Below, piece after piece: positions 10,063-17,288 of a DNA stretch of 19,160 bases. The notes under the pieces are model-generated. The model was not told the origin of the DNA and searched no databases. It saw only the letters and a list, made by a program, of their open reading frames with translations. Source of the stretch: Scleromatobacter sp045810265 (GTDB taxonomy: Bacteria > Pseudomonadota > Gammaproteobacteria > Burkholderiales > Burkholderiaceae_C); the NCBI GenBank assembly GCA_045810265.1, contig JBJMWF010000144.1:1-19160 (forward strand), written 5' to 3'. A program made the translations under genes and the position numbers. Position 1 is the stretch's first letter; each line of letters begins with the position of its first letter.

Positions 10063-10095
10063 AAGAGACGGCCCGCTTGCGGGCCGTTCGTCTTT
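10063..10095. terminator. Bidirectional intrinsic terminator
   Basis: A perfect 9-bp inverted repeat, ACGGCCCGC (10068-10076) and GCGGGCCGT (10079-10087), with a TT centre. Rightward it is followed by TCGTCTTT; leftward by CTCTTCCATTTATT. It sits 19 bp after the glycine-zipper gene stop and ends next to the TSUP stop, so it can serve both convergent genes. Confidence 0.8.
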
Positions 10096-10859
10096 CAGTG
10101 CGGGAAGAACGCGTCGTAGGCAGTCTTGACGATCAGCGCCGACACGACCACGATGAACACGACGCGCACGAAGCCGGCGCCGCGGGCCAGCGCCAGGCGC
10201 GTGCCCATCAGGCTGCCAGCGACGTTGGCCACGGCCAGCACCGCGGCGACATGCCACCAGACGTGGCCCGTGGCCGCGAACAGGACCAGCGCCGCCAGGT
10301 TGGTGGCCGTGTTGAGCCGCTTGGCGGCGGCTGACGCGTGCAGGAAGTCGTAGCCCAGCACCCGCACGAACAGGAACACGAAGAAACTGCCGGTGCCCGG
10401 CCCGAAGAAGCCGTCGTAAAAGCCGATGCCCAGGCCGATCAGGCCGGCGGCGCGGGCCTCGGCGCTGCCCGTCATGCGCGGCGTGTGGTCGCGCCCGAGG
10501 TGCTTCTTGGCGACGGTGTAGAGCAGGATGGCCAGCAGCACGAAGGGCAGCGCCTGCTTCAGCGGCTTGGCGCTGACCAGCGTCACGGCATACGCCCCGC
10601 CGAAGCTGCCGGCAAGCGCGCCGGCCATGCCCCAGGCCATGGTCGCTCGCGCGAGCGTCACGCGGCGCGCGAACTGCACCGCCGCCCAGGCCGTGCCCCA
10701 GATGGCGCCGCCTTTGTTGGTTCCGAACAGGGTCGCCGGAACGGCGCTCGGATAGGTGGCGAACAGGGCCGGCACGAGCACCAGGCCGCCGCCGCCCACC
10801 ACCGCATCCACGAAACCGGCCAGGCCGGAGGCTACCGCTACGACAACGAGATCGATCAT
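10095..10859 (-). CDS. TSUP family transporter (TauE/SafE-like)
   Basis: 254 residues with about eight membrane segments in two halves, typical of TSUP. The signature of the first repeat is ASGLAGFVDAVVGGGGLVLVPAL near the N-terminus, and of the second GLGIGFYDGFFGPGTGSF. ATLFGTNKGGAIWGT and KRLNTATNLAALVLF are the usual loops. Members export or import sulphite, sulphoacetate or other organosulphur compounds and organic anions, but most are unassigned. The ATG at 10859 gives the usual short N-terminus; an in-frame ATG at 10880 would add seven residues, and neither has a strong ribosome site. The 330 bp upstream contain a palindrome, a -10-like box and a terminator-like hairpin about 65 bp before the start, so expression may be controlled by attenuation. 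Confidence 0.92.
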   Translation of the reverse strand: MIDLVVVAVASGLAGFVDAVVGGGGLVLVPALFATYPSAVPATLFGTNKGGAIWGTAWAAVQFARRVTLARATMAWGMAGALAGSFGGAYAVTLVSAKPLKQALPFVLLAILLYTVAKKHLGRDHTPRMTGSAEARAAGLIGLGIGFYDGFFGPGTGSFFVFLFVRVLGYDFLHASAAAKRLNTATNLAALVLFAATGHVWWHVAAVLAVANVAGSLMGTRLALARGAGFVRVVFIVVVSALIVKTAYDAFFPH

Positions 10860-10925
10860 GTCCGGATTATCGATGCGCATCGACAATCGGCCGGAGCGGC
10901 TGGGGCGGCAAGGGGGCCGGCCCAG

Positions 10926-10968
10926 AAGGACAAAAGGGCGCGGCCTGTTGGCTGCGCCCTTCGTCCTT
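10926..10968 (-). terminator. Strong terminator-like hairpin (attenuator or sRNA end)
   Basis: Outer arms AAGGAC (10926-10931) and GTCCTT (10963-10968) flank inner arms AAGGGCGC (10934-10941) and GCGCCCTT (10954-10961); inside these GGC and GCC-type bases pair further. Read leftward, the GGGCGC stem is followed directly by TTTTGTCC, a usable U tract. It lies 66 bp before the TSUP start and 221 bp after the GMC gene stop. It could end GMC transcripts, an sRNA or a TSUP leader. Rightward the tract is TTCGTCCTTTG, weaker. Confidence 0.65.
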
Positions 10969-11076
10969 TGTATCTGGCAGTCGCTGACTCCAGCGCCGCC
11001 TGCCTGGCCCGATAAGCGTTCGAGCCGGCGTGTTATGTCTCCTCGTACCCCCTTCAGAGTCAAACGCACCTCGTGG

Positions 11077-11103
11077 GTGCATATGACAAGAAAGTATATG
11101 CAC
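11077..11103. promoter_or_regulatory. 27-bp perfect palindrome overlapping a leftward -10 box
   Basis: GTGCATAT (11077-11084) and ATATGCAC (11096-11103) are perfect inverted 8-mers separated by 11 bp. This AT-rich patch stands out in the window. Read leftward it contains TATACT (11098-11093), close to the ideal -10 box, though no matching -35 box is visible. Rightward, ATGACA (11083-11088) and TATGAG (11106-11111) with 17 bp between could be a weak promoter. The geometry suits a dimeric repressor or activator. The GTGC arm can also pair with GCACC at 11066-11070, so the RNA could alternate between two hairpins. Confidence 0.5.
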
Positions 11104-11189
11104 TGTATGAGCGCACCGCCGTGCTGCCCATCGGGGGTTTCCCGCTGTCACAATGCACCAACCTTGTTCAGGCGTTGTTCACACGTCGT

Positions 11190-12875
11190 TCAGGTCGTGA
11201 CTTTTTCGAGGGACCATTCCGCGGCACGCTCGGCGATCATCAGCGTCGGCGAGTTGGTGTTGCCGCTCGTGATGTCCGGCATCACGCTGGCGTCCACCAC
11301 ACGCAGGCCGGCGACGCCGCGCACCCGCAGGCGCGAGTCGAGCACGGCGCCCGCATCGTCGTCGCGGCCCATGCGGCAGGTGCCGACAGGGTGGAAGATG
11401 GTGGTGCCGATGTCACCGGCCAGGCGCGCGAGCTCGTCGTCCGTCTCGAATTGCAGCCCTGGCTTGACCTCGCGGGGATGGAAGTCCGCCAGCGCCGGCT
11501 GCGCCACGATGCGGCGCGTGAGTCGCAGCGAATCGGCCGCGACGCGGCGATCGCCTTCGGTGGCCAGGTAGCGCGGGGCGATGCGCGGCGGCTGCGCGGG
11601 GTCGGCCGTCGTGATGTGCACTTCGCCGCGCGACTCGGGGTTCAGATTGCATACGCTGGCCGTGAAGGCCTCGAATGCGTGCAACGGCTCGCCGAAGGCG
11701 TCGAGCGACAGCGGCTGCACGTGGTATTGCAGGTTGGCCCAGCGCCGCGAGGGATCGGATCGCGCGAAGGCACCGAGCTGGGATGGCGCCATGCTCATCG
11801 GGCCGCTGCGCGACAGCGCGTATTCGGCGGCGATGCGCGCCTTGCCGACCAGCGTCGCCGCCAACGTGTTGAGAGTGCGCGCGTTGTCGACCGCGAACAC
11901 GGCGCGCACCTGCAGATGATCCTGCAGGTTGCCGCCCACGCCGGGCAGCTCGTGGCGCGGCGCCACGCCGACCAACTTCAGGCGGGCGCCGTCGCCGATG
12001 CCCGACAGCTGCAGGATCTGCGGCGAGCCGACGGCGCCGGCCGACAGCAGCACTTCGCCGCCGCAGCGCACCTGGATCGGGGCGTCGCGGCCGATGCGCA
12101 GCTCGACGCCCCGTGCGGCCAGCTTGTCCCTGGAGCCGGCGGGCGCATCCTCCAGGATCAGCCGCGTCACGTGCGCGCCCGTCAGCACCTGCAGGTTGGC
12201 GCGCTTGAGCGCCGGCCGCAGGAAGGCCTTGGCCGCGTTCCAGCGCACGCCCCGCCGCTGATTGACCTCGAAGTAGCCGACGCCTTCGTTGTCGCCGCGG
12301 TTGAAGTCCTCGGTGGCCGGGATGCCGGCCTGCACCGCCGCTTTGGCAAAGGCGTCCAGGATGGGCCATGACAGGCGCTGCTTCTCGACTCGCCACTCGC
12401 CGCCGCGCCGGCGGCCGCTGGCGTCGTGCCCCGGGCCGGCATGCATGGGCTGGGGGCCGGTTTCGTCGCCGGCCCAATGATCCTCGTGGCGCAGGAAGTA
12501 GGGCAGGCAGTTGGTCCATTCCCACGCGGGGTCAGCGGTGCGCCGCGCCCAGCCGTCGTAGTCGCGGGCCTGCCCGCGCATGTAGATCATGCCGTTGATG
12601 CTGGACGAGCCGCCCAGCACCTTGCCGCGCGGATAACGCAGCACGCGGCCGTTCAGGCCCGGGTCGGGCTCGGTCTGGTACAGCCAGTCGGTGCGCGGGT
12701 TGCCGATGCAGTACAGGTAGCCGACCGGGATGTGGATCCAGTGATAGTCGTCGCGCCCGCCCGCCTCGATCAGCAGCACGCGGTGGCGCGGATCGGCGGA
12801 CAGCCGATTGGCCAGCAGGCAGCCGGCGGTGCCGGCGCCGATCACGATGAAGTCGAACGGGTCGCCGAGGTGCAT
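11190..12875 (-). CDS. GMC family FAD-dependent oxidoreductase (choline/alcohol dehydrogenase-like)
   Basis: 561 residues, the normal GMC length. An FAD Rossmann motif IGAGTAGCLLANRL lies at 12-25, with the ribose-binding acidic residue E37 in LLIEAGG. GMC signature 1 is GKVLGGSSSINGMIYMRG (84-101) and signature 2 is GAVGSPQILQLSGIG (280-294). The C-terminal active site has H495 in FHPVGTCRMG and N541 in GNTNSPTLMIAE, the His/Asn pair that oxidises the alcohol. Family members oxidise choline, aliphatic or aromatic alcohols, usually passing electrons to a quinone or oxygen. The substrate is not evident; no betaine genes are near. Residues about 138-158 form a Gly/Pro/Arg-rich insertion. The ATG at 12875 begins right at the FAD domain. 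It lies 94 bp after the 191-aa gene and may belong to that operon. Confidence 0.93.
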   Translation of the reverse strand: MHLGDPFDFIVIGAGTAGCLLANRLSADPRHRVLLIEAGGRDDYHWIHIPVGYLYCIGNPRTDWLYQTEPDPGLNGRVLRYPRGKVLGGSSSINGMIYMRGQARDYDGWARRTADPAWEWTNCLPYFLRHEDHWAGDETGPQPMHAGPGHDASGRRRGGEWRVEKQRLSWPILDAFAKAAVQAGIPATEDFNRGDNEGVGYFEVNQRRGVRWNAAKAFLRPALKRANLQVLTGAHVTRLILEDAPAGSRDKLAARGVELRIGRDAPIQVRCGGEVLLSAGAVGSPQILQLSGIGDGARLKLVGVAPRHELPGVGGNLQDHLQVRAVFAVDNARTLNTLAATLVGKARIAAEYALSRSGPMSMAPSQLGAFARSDPSRRWANLQYHVQPLSLDAFGEPLHAFEAFTASVCNLNPESRGEVHITTADPAQPPRIAPRYLATEGDRRVAADSLRLTRRIVAQPALADFHPREVKPGLQFETDDELARLAGDIGTTIFHPVGTCRMGRDDDAGAVLDSRLRVRGVAGLRVVDASVMPDITSGNTNSPTLMIAERAAEWSLEKVTT

Positions 12876-12969
12876 GGACGTGCATCTTAGCGAGGCCGCC
12901 GCGGCGCATCGGGCAGCGCGAAGCGCTGGGCGGCCCAGGCGTCGATCCAGCTGCGGCGAACGGCGGCCG

Positions 12970-13545
12970 TCAACGCTGGCCCCAACGGTAGTAGGGCCCG
13001 ATGACGTGGGACAGGTTTGCCGAGCAGTACTCGAAGTTGCCGAACTGCACCTGCGCGGCGCGCGCCAGCCATGCCGGCGATTGGGTTCCACAGGGCTTGC
13101 GTATCTCGCCGCTGTCGTCGTACACGTAGCCCCAGACTGCCGTGAGGAACTCGCCGGTCTGGATGACGGCCAGGTGCGGTCCCGGGCCATTGGCATCTGC
13201 CCAGGCGGCCGCATGGAGCCGCGCGTGGCATTTGGCCACGTCGACGAGATCATGGATCTCGCCCAGCATCGGCAGCAGCACGACCGCGCCGGCGGCCAGC
13301 GCCAGTTGCCAGGCGCGCGCGGCCAGGTGCGCGCGCCGCCGCCGATCGAACTCGTCGAACAGCTGCCAGCCCGAGACCAGCGCCAGCGCCGCCAGGATCG
13401 GCAGGGTCAGCGCCATCCACGCGGCGTAGACCAGCGTGCCGAGCTCCGACAGCCCGTTGAGGATGACGCCCACGCTCAGCACCAGCGCCACGATGAACAT
13501 GTGGGTGCGAATGCCGGGCGGCGCCGGCCGATCGACAGTCGTCAT
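12970..13545 (-). CDS. Unknown three-TM membrane protein translationally coupled to creD
   Basis: 191 residues, not recognised. Its ATG (13545-13543) overlaps the creD stop in an ATGA junction, so translation is probably coupled to creD. Three hydrophobic segments are visible at about 16-35, 39-60 and 78-95. Between the second and third lies a charged loop, FDEFDRRRRAHLAARAW (64-80), probably cytoplasmic. After the third segment a C-terminal domain of about 95 residues carries Cys at 106, 152 and 174 and aromatic-rich patches (LTAVWGYVYDD, FGNFEYC, GPYYRWGQR). By the positive-inside rule this domain should face the periplasm, where C152 and C174 could form a disulphide. The context suggests a partner or modulator of CreD; no activity can be inferred. 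Confidence 0.8.
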   Translation of the reverse strand: MTTVDRPAPPGIRTHMFIVALVLSVGVILNGLSELGTLVYAAWMALTLPILAALALVSGWQLFDEFDRRRRAHLAARAWQLALAAGAVVLLPMLGEIHDLVDVAKCHARLHAAAWADANGPGPHLAVIQTGEFLTAVWGYVYDDSGEIRKPCGTQSPAWLARAAQVQFGNFEYCSANLSHVIGPYYRWGQR

Positions 13546-14999
13546 GCCCGGCCTCGCAGGTCCGGTGCCAGCGGCGCCACTGGAGGCGGCGGCATGTCGG
13601 CATTGCGCAGGCGCCTGAACAACGCGTACCAATCGATGCGCCGCGTCAGCATCATCACCGTCGCCAGGGCCGCGAACAGCATCACCGAGCCGATGACCAG
13701 GGCGTTCTGCTCCATCCGCAGCAGCGTGTAGAGCAGGCCGTACAGCAGCGCGATGCCCAGGCCGAACATCAGGCCGGCGAGCGCGCGGCCCAGCATCGAC
13801 GCCGCGTAGACGCCCAGCAGCGTCGCGCAGGCCGAGGCCGCCACCGCGTAGGCCCGCTCGAACGGCAGGTGCTCCGACAGCGACAGCAGCAGCAGGAAGA
13901 ACAGCGCCAGCGCCAGACCGACCAGCGCGTACTGCACCGGGTGTACGCGGCGGCCGGACAGCACCTCGATCAGGCCGACCGCGATGAAGGTCAGGACGAT
14001 GAACAGCAGGTCGTATTTCGTCGCACGGTCGCTCAAGACATATGGGTTGACGGGATCGATGAAGGCGACGCTCATCAGGTCCAGGCACTTGTCCGACTTC
14101 GCCGCGGGATCGTCGCCGATGTCGGAGCTGCCGGTGACCGCATTCGAGGGCGCGCACAACGCCAGGCCACGCGCGACGTCCTGTGGTGCCGACGTGGCCA
14201 GCGCCGAGAGCTTCCACGTTGCGCCGAAGCCGTCGGCGCGCACCTCGCGGCGCTCGGGCGCGAACTGGCCGCCAAATGACGGGTGCGGCCAATCCGAGTT
14301 CAGGGTCCATTGCAGGCTGTCGGCAGCCGGCACCCAGGCGAGCTGGCCCGTCCCCACCAGGTCCAGCTCCAGGTGCAGCGCCAGCGGCTTGGCGGCGGCG
14401 TCGCCGTCGGCCCGCTCCGCAGGCAGCGCGAAGTGCACCCCGCTGGCGTAGTCCGACCCACGTGTGCCCGACTGGAAATCGAACGCCTGGCCGTCGGCGG
14501 TGCCGGAGGCGGAGCGGACACCGCGCACGTCGCTCAGCGCCAGCAGCAACACCGGGGCCCCGCAGCGCAGGCGTCCGCCGGGATGCTCGGCGCGAGGCTG
14601 CAGCGCCGCCAGCGTCGCGAAGTCGGCAGCGACCGCGAAGTGGCCCGTCCACGCATTGACCTTGAACAAGCCGCGCCACAAGGGATCGGATCGGGTGCGG
14701 CTGTCCACCGCCAGCCGGTTCGGCACCTGGCGCAGCTCGAAGTCTCGGCGCGATGCGGTGACCTTGCGAGCGTCGCCCGTTCCGGTGACTTCGTCCCACT
14801 CCTCGCTGCAACGGCGCTCCAGCAGCGGACCCAGGACGGACTGCGCGGTGGCGTGCGAATGCTCGACGCCGCGCACCGCTTCCTCGCCGCGGGCCTTGCG
14901 CTCGCCGACCAGGCCTTCGATGCGCATGAGCACCAACATCAACACCAGGCCCACGAGCGCGATCGCGCCCACCTTGGCCAGCAACGGAAACTTCATCAT
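13542..14999 (-). CDS. creD: Cell envelope integrity protein CreD
   Basis: 485 residues, with a strong AGGAG ribosome site before the ATG at 14999. One N-terminal membrane segment (about 9-25) is followed by a large periplasmic domain to about 328 with family motifs such as LNSDWPHPSFGGQF (233-246). Five or six C-terminal membrane segments follow, with the hallmark runs VHPVQYALVGLALALFFLLL, LSLSEHLPFERAY and LLRMEQNALVIGSVML, ending RIDWY. In E. coli and Stenotrophomonas creD is the main target of CreBC and affects envelope integrity and beta-lactam response. A second ATG (14996) directly follows the first. The 91-bp gap to creC holds a partial Cre-box, so creD may have its own CreB-driven promoter. 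It overlaps the next gene by 4 bp. Confidence 0.95.
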   Translation of the reverse strand: MMKFPLLAKVGAIALVGLVLMLVLMRIEGLVGERKARGEEAVRGVEHSHATAQSVLGPLLERRCSEEWDEVTGTGDARKVTASRRDFELRQVPNRLAVDSRTRSDPLWRGLFKVNAWTGHFAVAADFATLAALQPRAEHPGGRLRCGAPVLLLALSDVRGVRSASGTADGQAFDFQSGTRGSDYASGVHFALPAERADGDAAAKPLALHLELDLVGTGQLAWVPAADSLQWTLNSDWPHPSFGGQFAPERREVRADGFGATWKLSALATSAPQDVARGLALCAPSNAVTGSSDIGDDPAAKSDKCLDLMSVAFIDPVNPYVLSDRATKYDLLFIVLTFIAVGLIEVLSGRRVHPVQYALVGLALALFFLLLLSLSEHLPFERAYAVAASACATLLGVYAASMLGRALAGLMFGLGIALLYGLLYTLLRMEQNALVIGSVMLFAALATVMMLTRRIDWYALFRRLRNADMPPPPVAPLAPDLRGRA

Positions 15000-15073
15000 T
15001 CGCTCCTCATGCGCCGCAAGCCGGCGCGTCAGCCGCGACGATGCATTCAGGCCGTGAGGGCGCGATGAGGTTT

Positions 15074-15089
15074 GTGTGGCGAGCGTGAA
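15074..15089 (-). promoter_or_regulatory. Partial cre-tag-like CreB site upstream of creD
   Basis: Read leftward the sequence is TTCAC, six bases, then CACAC. The E. coli CreB box is TTCAC-N6-TTCAC; here the first half is perfect and the second matches at three of five bases with correct spacing. It sits 1 bp beyond the creC stop and 75 bp before the creD start, where an activator site would be expected. The match is weak enough to arise by chance. Confidence 0.35.
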
Positions 15090-15090
15090 G

Positions 15091-16569
15091 TCAGGTGCTG
15101 GAAACCGGCAGCCGCACGGTCACGACCAAGCCCGGCGCAGCCTGTTCGAACGTGACCTGCCCGCCATGCAGCGCCGCCGCCTGGCGCACGATGGCCAAGC
15201 CCAGGCCGCTGCCGCGGCGGCCGTCACGCGGGCGCGGCAGCGAGAAGAAGCGCTGGCCCAGCTGCGGCAGCGCGAAGTCGGACACACCCGGCCCGGCGTC
15301 GCGCATCGTGAATACCGCTTCCGCTGCGACTTGGCGGAGCGACACGGTGATGGTCGTGCCCTCGGGCGCGAAGTCGAGCGCGTTGGCCCACAGATTGGAG
15401 AACAGCAGCACCAGCGCCTCCGGTTCGCCCGTCAGCATGACGTCGGCGCGCGCCTCCCACACCAGCCCGACGCCGCGCTGGATCGCCAGCGGCACGTGCG
15501 AGGTCGCCACCTCGTCGATCAGCGCCAGCAGCGCGACCGGGCGCGGATTGGCGATCGCGCGCTGGCCTTCCAGCCGCGACAGCTCCAGCATGCGGTCGAC
15601 CAGGTCGCGCAGCCGCAGCGACTGCTCCTGGATCTGCTGCGCGAAGCGCTCGCGGTCGTCGGCCGGCAGTTCGTCGCCAAGCAACTCGGCCGCGCCCTGG
15701 ATCGCGGTCAGCGGACTCTTGAGCTCATGCGTGAGCGCGCGCACCGTGTGCTCGAGGCGCTCCCGGTCCTCGAGCCGCTCGCGCATCTCGTCGACCGCCA
15801 CCGCCAGGTCGCCGAGCTCGCCCGGCAGCCGCGGCACCGGCACGCGCTCGCCGGCATGCACGTGGGTGGCATACGTCTTCAACTGGCGCACGGCCCGCAC
15901 CATCCAGATCGTCACCAGCACGCCCACGGCGGCCGACAGCCCGAGCAGCCAGAAGGCGGCGACCAGGATGCGGCGCTGCGCGCGGTCGATGAACTGCTGC
16001 ACCGTGGCCAGCGGCTTGCCGACCGTAACCACGCCGATCACGCGCGCACCATCGCGCACCGGTGCGGCGACGTACATCACGGAGCTGGCGTCGTCGTCGG
16101 GCATGCTGCGCGTGGCGCGCGCACCGTACTGGCCGTGCAGCGTCAGGTAGACGTCGCGCCACCTCGAATAGTCGGCACCCAGCGCGGAGCTGGCGCCGCC
16201 GGCCGCCGGTGCGGCGGCGTCGGGACCGAAGCCCGAGTCGAGCACGACGCGGCCCGTGGCGTCGGTCACGTACACGCGCAGGTCCAGGCTGCGCTTGTGC
16301 AGGCCCCAGATCCGGATGTCGACCGGACGGCGGCGATAGGCGGCGACGTCCTGGGCAAGGCGCGAGTCCTGCAGCGTGCCGCCGGGCGGCATCGCGCGCA
16401 GGTCCGCGGCGGCCTGCTCGGCCAGCAGGTTGGCGGTGTCGACGAGCGCGTCCTCCATCACCTCGCGGGCGCTGGGCTTGACCTCGCTGCGGAACACCTG
16501 CAATGCGAAGAAGCCGGCCAGGCCGGTGATGAGGAAGAACGCGAACAGCAGTCGCAGGCCGAGGCGCAT
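15091..16569 (-). CDS. creC: Two-component sensor histidine kinase CreC
   Basis: 492 residues. Membrane segments at about 5-24 and 200-223 enclose a periplasmic sensor domain (25-199) of the CreC type, with VYVTDATGRVVLDS and VMYVAAPVRDGARVIGVVTVGKPL. A HAMP region follows to about 272. The dimerisation helix has the phospho-acceptor H281 in LTHELKSPLTAI. The ATP domain shows the N box FSNLWANALDFAP (390-402), G1 DAGPG (424-428) and G2 GSGLGLAI (453-460), all intact. It should autophosphorylate and pass phosphate to CreB. The start ATG lies 8 bp after the creB stop and lacks a clear ribosome site, so coupling with creB is likely. The signal sensed by CreC is unsettled in any organism; fermentation or envelope state has been proposed. 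Confidence 0.94.
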   Translation of the reverse strand: MRLGLRLLFAFFLITGLAGFFALQVFRSEVKPSAREVMEDALVDTANLLAEQAAADLRAMPPGGTLQDSRLAQDVAAYRRRPVDIRIWGLHKRSLDLRVYVTDATGRVVLDSGFGPDAAAPAAGGASSALGADYSRWRDVYLTLHGQYGARATRSMPDDDASSVMYVAAPVRDGARVIGVVTVGKPLATVQQFIDRAQRRILVAAFWLLGLSAAVGVLVTIWMVRAVRQLKTYATHVHAGERVPVPRLPGELGDLAVAVDEMRERLEDRERLEHTVRALTHELKSPLTAIQGAAELLGDELPADDRERFAQQIQEQSLRLRDLVDRMLELSRLEGQRAIANPRPVALLALIDEVATSHVPLAIQRGVGLVWEARADVMLTGEPEALVLLFSNLWANALDFAPEGTTITVSLRQVAAEAVFTMRDAGPGVSDFALPQLGQRFFSLPRPRDGRRGSGLGLAIVRQAAALHGGQVTFEQAAPGLVVTVRLPVSST

Positions 16570-16577
16570 CTGGGAGG

Positions 16578-17288
16578 TCAGCGGGAAGCCGCTTCGAGGG
16601 AGTAGCCCATGCCCCGATGCGTGGCGATCGGTTCCAGCTCGGGCCGCACGGCGCGCAGTTTGGCACGCAGCGTCTTGACGTGGGTGTCGACGGTGCGGTC
16701 GGTGGCGTCACCGTCCGTCCCCCAGACCTCGTCCAGCAACGCCTCGCGCGAGCGGATGCGCCCGGGCGTGCGCAGCAGCGCGCGCAGCAGGCCGAACTCG
16801 AGCCGCGTCAGCACCAGCCACTGGCCGGCGAAGCGGATGCGCTGGCCGTCGGCGTCCAGTTCGAACAGCCCGCTCTCGCCCGCGGGCACCGTCGCCGGCG
16901 CCATCGCCGCGCGCCGCAGCAGCGCGCGCACGCGGGCCACCAGCTCGCGCGGACTGAAGGGCTTGGTGAGGTAATCGTCGGCGCCCAGCTCCAGGCCGAC
17001 GACGCGGTCGAGCTCCTCGGCGCGCGCCGTCAGCATCAGGATGGGCAGCGCGCGCAGGGCGTCGTTGCCGGACTGGCGCCATTCACGGCACAGGTCCAGG
17101 CCGCTGCCATCGGGCAGTCCGACGTCCAGGATCGCGAGCGCAGGCAGCGCCGCCGCCGCGCCGGCGCGCGCGGCACCGACCAGCAGGACGTGGTCGACCG
17201 CCAGACCCTCGCGCTGCAAGGCGAAGGCCACCGTGCCGGCGATGGCCGGGTCGTCCTCGAGAACAAGGATGCGCGGGCGGGAATTCAA
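16578..17288 (-). CDS. creB: Two-component response regulator CreB
   Basis: 236 residues, OmpR/PhoB class. The receiver domain has the acidic pocket E11-D12-D13, phospho-acceptor D55 in LDVGLPDG, switch T87 and K109 in LTKPFSP. The C-terminal winged helix (about 140-233) contains TRLEFGLLRALL, the recognition helix DRTVDTHVKTLRAKL and the wing RGMGYSLE. The start is a TTG at 17288 that overlaps the marC stop as TTGA; no ATG is available until well into the receiver domain, and the TTG start gives the normal N-terminus of a CreB. No ribosome site is visible, so reinitiation after marC is likely. It should be phosphorylated by CreC and activate creD and other Cre-regulon genes. Confidence 0.94.
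   Translation of the reverse strand: MNSRPRILVLEDDPAIAGTVAFALQREGLAVDHVLLVGAARAGAAAALPALAILDVGLPDGSGLDLCREWRQSGNDALRALPILMLTARAEELDRVVGLELGADDYLTKPFSPRELVARVRALLRRAAMAPATVPAGESGLFELDADGQRIRFAGQWLVLTRLEFGLLRALLRTPGRIRSREALLDEVWGTDGDATDRTVDTHVKTLRAKLRAVRPELEPIATHRGMGYSLEAASR

Larger units (their letters stand above)
10860..11189 (-). other. 330-bp gene-free region: candidate regulated leader or small RNA upstream of the TSUP gene
   Basis: No convincing reading frame on either strand. Read leftward there is a palindrome (11077-11103) overlapping a TATACT -10 box (11098-11093). A small hairpin with arms GCACC and GGTGC (11066-11080) follows. Next comes a purine-rich stretch containing ACGAGGAGACATAAC, with no ATG behind it. 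A hairpin then forms from CTGG-AGTC-AGC-GACT-g-CCAG (about 10975-10995), and the region ends in a strong terminator-like hairpin (10926-10968). A transcript of about 160 nt would fit a small RNA, or an attenuating leader of the TSUP gene. I could not match it to a known riboswitch or sRNA family. Confidence 0.45.

Noticed and set aside
10860..11189. tRNA, 6S RNA, SRP RNA or TPP/cobalamin riboswitch in this gap
   Set aside because: No cloverleaf, no conserved SRP loop, no CTGAGA or B12-box core could be found; 6S RNA not excluded by eye but not supported.
11073..12371. 432-residue rightward open frame opposite the GMC gene, with a possible promoter just upstream
   Set aside because: The promoter-like pair at 11083-11111 is weak, and the translation after the first 50 residues is antisense of the GMC oxidoreductase.
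15076..16605. 509-residue rightward open frame opposite creC
   Set aside because: Gln/Arg/His-rich antisense of a conserved kinase gene; no independent support.
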